Assembly (NCBI RefSeq): GCF_030144325.1
Contig: NZ_CP126307.1
Span: 4,802,001 to 4,866,000 of the forward strand
Length of the DNA: 64,000 nucleotides
From: Bosea vestrisii
GTDB taxonomy: Bacteria; Pseudomonadota; Alphaproteobacteria; Rhizobiales; Beijerinckiaceae
Direction: 5' to 3'
Shown: piece by piece, positions 57,853 through 64,000 of the stretch
Layout: every line of letters starts with the position of its first letter
How positions within the stretch are numbered: position 1 is the stretch's first letter
The notes under the pieces: model-generated
What the model was told of the DNA's origin: nothing
The model's input: only the letters and a program-made list of their open reading frames with translations
The model's database searches: none
Program-made: the position numbers and the translations under genes

Positions 57853-58416
57853 CTATTCGGGCGCGTGGATCGTCGCGCGCAGGGTCCTGAACAGCGGCAG
57901 CGCGGCGGCGAGTCCGGCCTGGTCGGTCACGCAGATCAGCGCGGTCCGGCCCTTCGCCGTCTCCAGGGTCGAGGTGAACATGCGCACGTTCTGCCCATTC
58001 GGGCCGGCCTTGGGCGTGACGATCAGCTCGATGCCGTTGAAGCCCTGATGCTCGAACAGCTTGAGATCGGAGACGGTACCGATCGTCTCGAACATATCGC
58101 GGTAGAGCTGCTGCCATTCCGGCTTGGCCATCTGCTCGTTGACGATCTCGCGCGTCAGCTTGGCGTTCTGCGCCGCGCTCTTGAAGCCGAGCGTGCAGAG
58201 TTGGCCGGTGCTGTTCACCGCCTTCGGCGTGCCGGTCTTCGAGCTGATGTCGATCGTCACCTCGAACTGCGGGTGCGGCTTGCCGGCCTCCGCCTTGAAG
58301 CCGGCGGGCGGCGCGACGGAAAGGCTGGTCGCGGCATCGCCATAAGACTGCGCGGCGGCGGCGCCAGCGAAGAGAATGGCTGCGAGAGCGGCGGACGAGC
58401 GAAGCGTTCTGGTCAT
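57853..58416 (-). CDS. Secreted hypothetical protein
   Basis: 187 residues from the ATG at 58416. Signal peptide (RTLRSSAALAAILFAGAAAA, cleaved after AQS). The mature part has mixed alpha/beta character: SLSVAPPAGFKAEAGKPHPQ, FEVTIDISSKTGTPKAVNST, FEHQGFNGIELIVTPKAGPN. Two Cys (QLCTLG and ALICVT) may form a disulfide. No family recognised. It converges with the ligase gene, 15 bases away. Confidence 0.72.
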   Translation of the reverse strand: MTRTLRSSAALAAILFAGAAAAQSYGDAATSLSVAPPAGFKAEAGKPHPQFEVTIDISSKTGTPKAVNSTGQLCTLGFKSAAQNAKLTREIVNEQMAKPEWQQLYRDMFETIGTVSDLKLFEHQGFNGIELIVTPKAGPNGQNVRMFTSTLETAKGRTALICVTDQAGLAAALPLFRTLRATIHAPE

Positions 58417-58497
58417 GGTCACGGGCTAGTTCCGGATTGCGACGGCAGCGAGACGGGCGAATTGCTGCGGGCTATTGGGCCGGCATGGACCGATCGG

Positions 58498-59775
58498 TCA
58501 AGCCGCGAGCAGAGACTTACCGGTTTGGGCATGGGCGATCACCGGCAGGATCTGGCCGGGTGTGACGCTCCGGTCGAAGCGCACCAGAGTGAAGTCCTCC
58601 GCCCGGCCGGTATCGCCACGTTCGGTCAGGACCGAGAGCGGCCGGCCGATGCGGGCGGCAAGATGCCGGGCATGGGCCGCCTCCGCCGCCTCGCGCAGCC
58701 GGGCTGCTCGCTCCTTGATCTCGCTACCGGCAACCTGCGGCATGCGCGCTGCCGGCGTGCCGGGCCGGGGTGAGAATGGGAAGCCATGGACATAGGACAG
58801 CCCGCATTCCTCGATCAGGTCGAGCGTGCGGGAAAACATCGTCTCATCCTCGGTCGGGAATCCTGCGATCAGGTCGGCGCCGAAGACGATCTCTGGGCGC
58901 AAGCTGCGCATCTCGTCGCAGAACCGGACTGCGTCGGCGCGGCTGTGACGGCGCTTCATCCGCTTCAAGACGAGGTCGTCGCCGGCCTGCAGCGAGAGGT
59001 GCAGATGCGGCATCAGCCGCGCCTCCCTGGCGATGAGATCGCGCAGGTCGTCGTCGATCTCGACCGCGTCGAGCGAGGACAGGCGCAACCGCTTCAGCTC
59101 GGGCAGTGCAGCCAGGACAGCGCCGACGAGCGCGCCGAGCGTCGGCCCGTCGGATTTCTCCCGGCCATAGCTCGTGAGGTCGACGCCGGTCAGCACGATC
59201 TCGCTGGCGCCCTCTTCGACAAGGTGGCGCGCCTGCGCGACGACCTCGTCGACCTCAGCCGAGCGGGCATTGCCGCGCCCGAGCGGGATGACGCAGAAGG
59301 TGCAGCGATGGTCGCAGCCATTCTGCACCTGCAGGAAGCCACGCGTATGCTGGCCCAGCGCCTGCGTGCGATGAGGGGTCGCGTCGCGGGCCTGCATGAT
59401 GTCGCCGACGACGATCTTGCCTGCCGGCTCGTCCTGCGGGCTCGCGGCGCGCAGGCTGTTCGAGCTGGCGAGGGCTCGCCAATTCGCCACGTCGAGCTTT
59501 TCGGTATTGCCGAGCACCCGTGCCACCTCCGGCATGGCGGCGAAGCGTGCGGGCTCGATCTGGGCGGCGCAGCCGGTGACCACGATCGGACGCTCCGGCT
59601 TGTCACGGGCGAGCCGGCGGATTGCCTGGCCGGCCTGGCGTACCGCCTCCGCTGTCACGGCGCAGGTATTGATCACCGCGACATCGGAGAGGCCGGCGGC
59701 CAGCGCCTGCCGCTCGATCGTCTCGCTCTCGACCAGGTTGAGCCGGCAGCCGAAGGTGACGAGGTCGATCGCCAT
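58498..59775 (-). CDS. mtaB: tRNA t6A37 methylthiotransferase MtaB
   Basis: 425 residues. N-terminal UPF0004 domain (FGCRLNLVESETIERQALAA, INTCAVTAEAVRQAGQAIRR, TGCAAQIEPARF: three Cys of the auxiliary 4Fe-4S cluster), radical-SAM motif CDHRCTFC within QNGCDHRCTFCVIPLGRGNA and a C-terminal TRAM domain. It inserts sulfur and methyl at C2 of t6A37 in tRNAs reading ANN codons. The ATG at 59775 overlaps the dapF stop by one base. The operon partner dapF suggests only co-transcription. Confidence 0.93.
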   Translation of the reverse strand: MAIDLVTFGCRLNLVESETIERQALAAGLSDVAVINTCAVTAEAVRQAGQAIRRLARDKPERPIVVTGCAAQIEPARFAAMPEVARVLGNTEKLDVANWRALASSNSLRAASPQDEPAGKIVVGDIMQARDATPHRTQALGQHTRGFLQVQNGCDHRCTFCVIPLGRGNARSAEVDEVVAQARHLVEEGASEIVLTGVDLTSYGREKSDGPTLGALVGAVLAALPELKRLRLSSLDAVEIDDDLRDLIAREARLMPHLHLSLQAGDDLVLKRMKRRHSRADAVRFCDEMRSLRPEIVFGADLIAGFPTEDETMFSRTLDLIEECGLSYVHGFPFSPRPGTPAARMPQVAGSEIKERAARLREAAEAAHARHLAARIGRPLSVLTERGDTGRAEDFTLVRFDRSVTPGQILPVIAHAQTGKSLLAA

Positions 59776-60659
59776 CAGGCGACGGCGGCGAAGAGCCCGG
59801 GCTCGAGCACGCCTTCCCAGTCGAGCGCCGCCGGCCCGGTCATCAGTACATGGCCGTCGCTCTCGCGCCATTCGATCACGAGATCGCCGCCGGGCAGGCT
59901 GACGGTCGCCTTGCGATTGGAGAGCTCACGGCGCACGGCCGCGACCAGCGCCGCGCAGGCGCCCGAGCCGCAGGCACGTGTGATGCCGGCGCCGCGTTCC
60001 CAGACCCGCAATACGATGCGATCAGGCGCCTTGACGGCAGCGAGGCCGATATTGGCGCGGTCCGGGAAGATCGGGTGATTCTCGAGCAGCGGGCCGATCT
60101 GCTCGAGATTGAAGCGATAGGGATCATCAACGAAGAAGACGGCGTGCGGATTGCCCATGCTGACGGCGCAGGGCGTGTGCAGGATCGGATCGTCGATCGG
60201 GCCGATCTGCAATTCGAAGCGGCTGGTGTCCTCGAACGGCTCGGCCAGCGGGATCTCGTCCCAGGCAAGGCGCGGTGCGCCCATGTCGACAGTAAAGACG
60301 GTCTCCGACAGGCGCGCAACCGGCAGCAGTCCGGCCTTGGTCTGCAGCAAGAGCCCGTCGCGGCCGGACTGCCCCATCCCAGGGTCGGCGGTCATCGCCC
60401 AGGCGACGCAGCGGGTGCCGTTGCCGCAGGCGCCAGCTTCCGAGCCGTCGGTGTTGTAGATGCGGACATAGGCATCGGTGCCCGACACCTTCGCGTCGTG
60501 CAGCACCATCAACTGGTCGAAGCGGGTGCGCTCCTGGCTCGCGATCGCGCGCGCCTCGGCTTGCGTGACGAGATGCTTCGTCCCGCGCAAATCGAGCACG
60601 GTGATCTCGTTGCCGAGTCCGTTCATCTTGAGGAACCGGCGATTGGCGAGGGCGTTCAT
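59775..60659 (-). CDS. dapF: Diaminopimelate epimerase
   Basis: 294 residues, slightly longer than the usual 270-290. Catalytic Cys78 is in EAGACGNGTRC and the second Cys in TRACGSGACAALVAAV. KMNGLGNEITVLDLRG starts the fold. It converts L,L-DAP to meso-DAP for peptidoglycan and lysine. ATG at 60659 is followed by MNALANRRFLKMNGLGNE; the internal ATG of KMNGLGN is a possible start. It is coupled to mtaB by a one-base overlap (TGATG). Confidence 0.94.
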   Translation of the reverse strand: MNALANRRFLKMNGLGNEITVLDLRGTKHLVTQAEARAIASQERTRFDQLMVLHDAKVSGTDAYVRIYNTDGSEAGACGNGTRCVAWAMTADPGMGQSGRDGLLLQTKAGLLPVARLSETVFTVDMGAPRLAWDEIPLAEPFEDTSRFELQIGPIDDPILHTPCAVSMGNPHAVFFVDDPYRFNLEQIGPLLENHPIFPDRANIGLAAVKAPDRIVLRVWERGAGITRACGSGACAALVAAVRRELSNRKATVSLPGGDLVIEWRESDGHVLMTGPAALDWEGVLEPGLFAAVA

Positions 60660-60800
60660 ATCGTCACATGTCCATGATCATGGCGGTATATGAGCGTGAC
60701 GCCGAAAAAATGCCACCCTTCGCGTTCTTCCTGCCGTAACGGGATCATCGTAGTTTGCGGCAGGGCGCGAATCGGTCGTGTCAGCGCGGGAAGTTCGGGT

Positions 60801-61679
60801 ATGCGGCAGTTGAGATTCAGCGCGCTCCTTCTTGCGCTCGCCCTCGTCCATCCGGCTGCCGCGCAGACGCGCGTGGCGCCGCCGACGGCTGTGGAGAGCA
60901 CGCCGCTTGCTGCGCCGCCTGGAACGGCGGTGCCGGCGCAGAATGTGCAACCTGCTCAGCCGGTCCCAGCTCAGAGCCAGGCCAATCCGCCTGTCCCGGC
61001 TGAACCGCAACCGGTGCAGCCGCCGCCAGCCCCCCAGACACCGGTCGTGCCGCAGCCGGTCCAACCGGCACCGGCGCCGCAGACGCCGATCGAGCCGCAA
61101 CCTGTCCAGCCGCCGCCGACCTTGCCCAATCCGCAGCCGGCGCCGCCCGTCCAGCAACAGCAGACCGGGGCGCCGAACCCGAACGCGACGCTTGCCGGCA
61201 AGCAGGGCGATCCGTCCGATGTCGACGAGATCGCGCTCGTCGCCAAGCCCGTGCTGCTGCTCGCCGGCCAGGCGAGCTGGGATCAGGGTTTCCAGAAGCT
61301 GTCTGAGGCCATCGCGCTCCTGCGGGCTGAGGCCGACAAGGCCGGTCTCAAGGTTGCCGGCCGGCCGCTGAGCCTGTTCGTCGAGACTGACGACAACGGT
61401 TTCAAGTTCGAGGCGATGCTGCCGGTCGACCGGCCGGCAGATGCTGGCAAGCCGCTGGCGACCGGTGTGCGCAACGGCCAGTCGCCGTTCGGGCGCTCGC
61501 TGCGCTTCGTCCACACCGCGCCCTATGACGACATCGATTCGACCTATGAGACGATCACGGCCTATCTCGAGGCCAAGAGCATCGTCGTGAAGGACGCCTT
61601 CCTTGAGGAATACGTCAGCGACCTCAAGGATCCCGGCGACCCGAACCTCGAGATCAACGTCTACGTCCAGCCGAAATAG
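60801..61679 (+). CDS. Secreted protein with Pro/Gln-rich linker and GyrI-like domain
   Basis: 292 residues from the ATG at 60801. Signal peptide MRQLRFSALLLALALVHPAA is followed by about 110 residues of Pro/Gln/Ala-rich repeats (PQPVQPPPAPQTP-type units), then a GyrI/SOUL-like effector-binding domain (from about 140): VDEIALVAKPVLLLAGQASW, GRPLSLFVETDDNGFKFEAM, YETITAYLEAKSIVVKDAFL EEYVSDL. A periplasmic GyrI-like domain with a flexible linker is unusual; it may bind a small hydrophobic ligand. Function unknown. Confidence 0.75.
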   Translation: MRQLRFSALLLALALVHPAAAQTRVAPPTAVESTPLAAPPGTAVPAQNVQPAQPVPAQSQANPPVPAEPQPVQPPPAPQTPVVPQPVQPAPAPQTPIEPQPVQPPPTLPNPQPAPPVQQQQTGAPNPNATLAGKQGDPSDVDEIALVAKPVLLLAGQASWDQGFQKLSEAIALLRAEADKAGLKVAGRPLSLFVETDDNGFKFEAMLPVDRPADAGKPLATGVRNGQSPFGRSLRFVHTAPYDDIDSTYETITAYLEAKSIVVKDAFLEEYVSDLKDPGDPNLEINVYVQPK

Positions 61680-61692
61680 GGCACGGCGTTTT

Positions 61693-61785
61693 CGTCATGT
61701 TCGGGCTTGTTCCGACCATCCACGTCTTCGTTCTTCGAGAGCGGTGTTCAAGACGTGTATGCTCGCCACAAGGGCGAGCATGACG
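61693..61785. repeat. REP-like palindromic element
   Basis: Starts CGTCATGTTCG and ends CGAGCATGACG in the convergent gap between the GyrI-like gene and the MBL-fold gene. Outer arms are related to the elements at 8295, 25951 and 45267, but the inner arms have diverged. Confidence 0.6.
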
Positions 61786-61795
61786 GCGCGGCTGC

Positions 61796-62854
61796 CTAAG
61801 CCTCCCACACCAGGCCGGGCTGCATCGGCCGGAAGCGTTCCTCTGGCAAGCCCGCTTTTTCCAGAGCGACTTTGAGCGCCTCGGGCGGGCGGCCGACGCC
61901 TTCGTCGGTGAGCTGGAACGTGCCCCAATGGTGGCCGAGAGCCTGCTCGGCGCGCAATGACCGCATCACCGCGACGGCCTCTTCCGGGTTCATGTGGTTG
62001 TCACTCATGAACCAGCGCGGCTCATAGGCACCGATCGGCAGCGCGGCCAGGCGGAACGGACCATGCTCCTGGCCGAGGCGCTCATAGAGCGAGCCGTCAT
62101 GGTAGCCGGTGTCGCCGATATGGAAGAGCTTGCCCGCCGGCGTCTCGATGACGAATGAGCACCACAGCGCCATGCGCCGGTCGAAGGCGCCGCGCGCCGA
62201 CCAGTGATAGCTCGGCACCAATGTGATCGCGACCTTGTCTGACAGCTCCAGCCGGGCACTCCAGTCATGCGCCTCGGCCCGGATCGAACCATCGCGCGCC
62301 TTGACGATCGCGTCGTTGCCGAGCGGCATGATCATGCGCGGATTGTCGCGCACATGGATCAGCGCCAGCGTCTCGACGTCGAGATGGTCGTAATGGTTAT
62401 GCGTTACCAGAACGACGTCGATCTTCGGCAGATCGGCGAAGGCGACGCCGGGTGCATTCACCCGCTTCGGCCCGAAGAAGGAGAACGGGCTCGCGCGCTC
62501 GGAATAGACCGGGTCGATCAGGATGTTGAGGCCGGCGACCTGGTAGAGGAAGGAGGCGTGGCCGAGATGGACGACCCGTAAGGACTCGACGCGCGCCGGC
62601 GGCTTGTCCTGCGGCGGAGCGGCATACTGCACCGGAAAGACCTCGCGCTCGCGCTTCGAGAACTGCCAACGCAGCACGTCGGCCAGCCCCTTTGTGACCG
62701 GCCGCCCGTCGCTGAAGATCAGCCCGTCGAAATGGTCGCTGACTGGACCCTGATAGTAGGGATTGCGCGAGCGCGCGTAAGAAGCCCAGGCGAATCCGGT
62801 GGAACCGAGCAGGGCAGGGATGCCGAGGAGGCGCAGGAGTTTGCGACGTGTCAT
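61796..62854 (-). CDS. MBL-fold metallo-hydrolase (NAPE-PLD/UlaG-like)
   Basis: 352 residues with an N-terminal hydrophobic segment (about 5-25) of signal-anchor type. The metal-binding HxHxDH motif is THNHYDHLDVETLALI; other ligands are HIGDTGYHDG and the late His in MSDNHMNPEEAVAVM; SYHWSARGAFDRRMALWCSF is typical of the NAPE-PLD-like group. Such enzymes hydrolyse phosphodiesters of N-acyl lipids or lactonase-type substrates. Probably periplasmic; substrate unknown. It converges with the GyrI-like gene. Confidence 0.85.
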   Translation of the reverse strand: MTRRKLLRLLGIPALLGSTGFAWASYARSRNPYYQGPVSDHFDGLIFSDGRPVTKGLADVLRWQFSKREREVFPVQYAAPPQDKPPARVESLRVVHLGHASFLYQVAGLNILIDPVYSERASPFSFFGPKRVNAPGVAFADLPKIDVVLVTHNHYDHLDVETLALIHVRDNPRMIMPLGNDAIVKARDGSIRAEAHDWSARLELSDKVAITLVPSYHWSARGAFDRRMALWCSFVIETPAGKLFHIGDTGYHDGSLYERLGQEHGPFRLAALPIGAYEPRWFMSDNHMNPEEAVAVMRSLRAEQALGHHWGTFQLTDEGVGRPPEALKVALEKAGLPEERFRPMQPGLVWEA

Positions 62855-62907
62855 GACATCGAGAAGTCGTGTTCAGGTCGCGCAGCGTCAAGGCCGGGTC
62901 ATCCGTT

Positions 62908-63507
62908 TCAAGACAACTTGATCGCCGTCACGTGCAACCAGCGGGTCGGCTCTTGATCGTAACCGCCGCCCAAATCCTCTTCGATATCGAGGCGGTTCCA
63001 GCCGAGGTCGCCATAGGTCGTGCGCAGCCAGTCGGCGTCCGGATAATTGTAGAACCGACCGAAGCGGTCGCGGCCTTCCGCTTCGCCGGCCTTGAAGCTA
63101 GCGTAGAAGGCGCCGCCCGGCCGCAGCGCCCGGTGAACCCCGGCGAGGATGCCGGGCAAGGCCGGACGTGGCACGTGCAGCAGGCAGGCATTGGCCCAGA
63201 TGCCATCGAATGCCGCTTCTGCCGTAAGGTCCTCGAAGAGCAGCACCGAAACCGGGCGGCCGAGCCGCTTCTCCGCTTGTGCGGCGAGTTCGGGCGAGCC
63301 GTCGGTCGGGCTGACGTCGAGGCCGAGCGCTAGCAGAGCCTCGCTGTCCTGCCCGCCGCCGCAGCCGAGTTCCAGCACCTTGCCGCCGGCGGGCACCAGC
63401 TCGGCGAAGCGCTGCAACCGCGCCTGGCCGAGCTCGCGGGCGCGCCCGGCATAGATTTCCGCCTCGTTGGCGTAGAAATCGAGTGTTGCGCGGTCATCGC
63501 CGGACAT
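62908..63507 (-). CDS. Class I SAM-dependent methyltransferase
   Basis: 199 residues from the ATG at 63507 (GGAG upstream). The SAM-binding motif I is VLELGCGGGQDSEALLALGL, with the acidic residue of motif II at VSPTDGSPELAAQAE; motif IV-like sequence FDGIWANACLLHVPRPALPG and GGAFYASFKAGEAEGRDRFG follow. It methylates an unknown acceptor, probably small. It is upstream of the MBL gene on the same strand, 53 bases apart, possibly co-transcribed. Confidence 0.85.
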   Translation of the reverse strand: MSGDDRATLDFYANEAEIYAGRARELGQARLQRFAELVPAGGKVLELGCGGGQDSEALLALGLDVSPTDGSPELAAQAEKRLGRPVSVLLFEDLTAEAAFDGIWANACLLHVPRPALPGILAGVHRALRPGGAFYASFKAGEAEGRDRFGRFYNYPDADWLRTTYGDLGWNRLDIEEDLGGGYDQEPTRWLHVTAIKLS

Positions 63508-63629
63508 TGTGATCTCCGTGGGCAGGAATCGTCGGTCGTTGCTGCAGATCGCTGCCACATTTGGTCAGCATCAAGGCTTGATCGCTCCAGACGTCGAGGC
63601 ATAGTCCCGCCTCGCTTCGCGAGGTACCG

Positions 63630-64000
63630 ATGGCAAGGCTTTCCCGGCTTTCTGCGCTTCTCTTCGGTCTTGCCAGCACGGCGGCGCAGGCTTGCGGTTC
63701 GCAGGCCGAGCCCTGCAAGGTTCCGCTGGGCGACTACCACGCCGCCGTGCCGGCAACGGCACTGCCACCCGGACAGAAGCGACCCGCTGTCCTGTTCTTT
63801 CACGGCGCCGGCGGAGGGGGCGATGCGGTCCTCGCCGCCGATTCCGTTTTGAAGCCCTTCGTCGAGGCCGGCTATGTCGTGCTTGGCCCAAGCGGGCTCG
63901 TCATGCAGGGCAGCCGCTATGGTCGCGGCTGGTCGTTCCTGCCGGATGCACCGCAGCAGCGTGATGAACTCGCCTTCGCGCAGCAGGTGCTGGGCGATGC
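63630..64000 (+). CDS. Secreted alpha/beta hydrolase (LpqC/PHB-depolymerase-like), 3' end outside window
   Basis: At least 123 residues are visible. Signal peptide MARLSRLSALLFGLASTAAQ cleaved after AQACGS. PAVLFFHGAGGGGDAVLADS is the oxyanion-loop HG-type motif of esterase/PHB-depolymerase-like (LpqC) alpha/beta hydrolases, followed by GYVVLGPSGLVMQGSRYGRGWSF (split here: GYVVLGPSG and SRYGRGWSF). The nucleophile Ser and the rest of the catalytic triad lie beyond the window. Divergent from the methyltransferase gene. Predicted periplasmic esterase. Confidence 0.72.
   Translation, partial: MARLSRLSALLFGLASTAAQACGSQAEPCKVPLGDYHAAVPATALPPGQKRPAVLFFHGAGGGGDAVLAADSVLKPFVEAGYVVLGPSGLVMQGSRYGRGWSFLPDAPQQRDELAFAQQVLGD

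Noticed and set aside
1..64000. CRISPR array, tRNA/rRNA genes, insertion sequences
   Set aside because: No regularly spaced direct repeats, no T-loop/acceptor-arm structure and no transposase were seen on reading; a tRNAscan or ISfinder run would settle it.

Overview
The window is a GC-rich, gene-dense chromosomal segment of an alphaproteobacterium, most likely a Hyphomicrobiales member near Bosea or Methylobacterium. The pointers are a methylsuccinyl-CoA dehydrogenase (ethylmalonyl-CoA pathway), an LdtR-like MarR regulator, a TRAP transporter, a second basic-tailed IF-1, and REP-like palindromes in convergent gaps. This placement is inference from gene content. No rRNA, tRNA, CRISPR array or intact mobile element was seen.

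Layout, left to right. 1-8.3 kb: a cut-off FMN hydroxy-acid oxidase, pyruvate phosphate dikinase (reading frame broken), a HAD phosphatase, an EEP-family hydrolase, and a cold-type RNA/translation cluster (cspA, DEAD-box helicase, IF-1, membrane protein). 8.5-12.6 kb: envelope and periplasm genes (two small repeat-rich secreted proteins, a PstS-like binding protein, CsbD, MipA/OmpV). 12.7-15.2 kb: a small accessory patch with a phage GP46-like remnant and two divergent HEPN-type genes. 15.2-19 kb: SleB-type cell-wall hydrolase, mcd and an LdtR-like regulator. 19.1-26 kb: a TRAP transporter (dctQMP, dctM frame broken) divergent from a fused 5-oxoprolinase, sharing a promoter region with a perfect 12-bp inverted repeat. 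26-36 kb: VapBC toxin-antitoxin with its palindromic operator, then SDR, LysE, GNAT, chemoreceptor, RecD-like helicase, acyl-CoA dehydrogenase, nucleotidyltransferase-like, MalY and SnoaL-like genes. 35.5-37.8 kb: an ECF sigma / RskA-type anti-sigma pair divergent from a DUF4394 protein. 37.9-40.6 kb: a DUF1800-DUF1501 pair. 40.6-44.7 kb: a nested REP element, then leuC and leuD separated by three genes in one tight cluster. 45.4-47.6 kb: divergent kynA and kynU around a palindromic operator. 48-51.2 kb: a marR-emrB-emrA efflux operon (emrA and marR frames broken). 51.4-64 kb: rplS, TauE/SafE, SDR, an EF-G paralogue lacking the catalytic His, acyl-CoA ligase, dapF-mtaB, a GyrI-like secreted protein, an MBL-fold hydrolase, a methyltransferase and a cut-off alpha/beta hydrolase.

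Four genes (ppdK, dctM, emrA, marR) are each interrupted by one short indel in a GC homopolymer or CG repeat, while all flanking protein sequence is intact. That pattern fits consensus errors in the assembly better than four independent pseudogenes, but only read data can decide. The most interesting regulatory structures are the divergent oxoprolinase/TRAP control region, the vapBC operator, the kynA/kynU palindrome, and a nested palindromic element at 40.64-41.00 kb.
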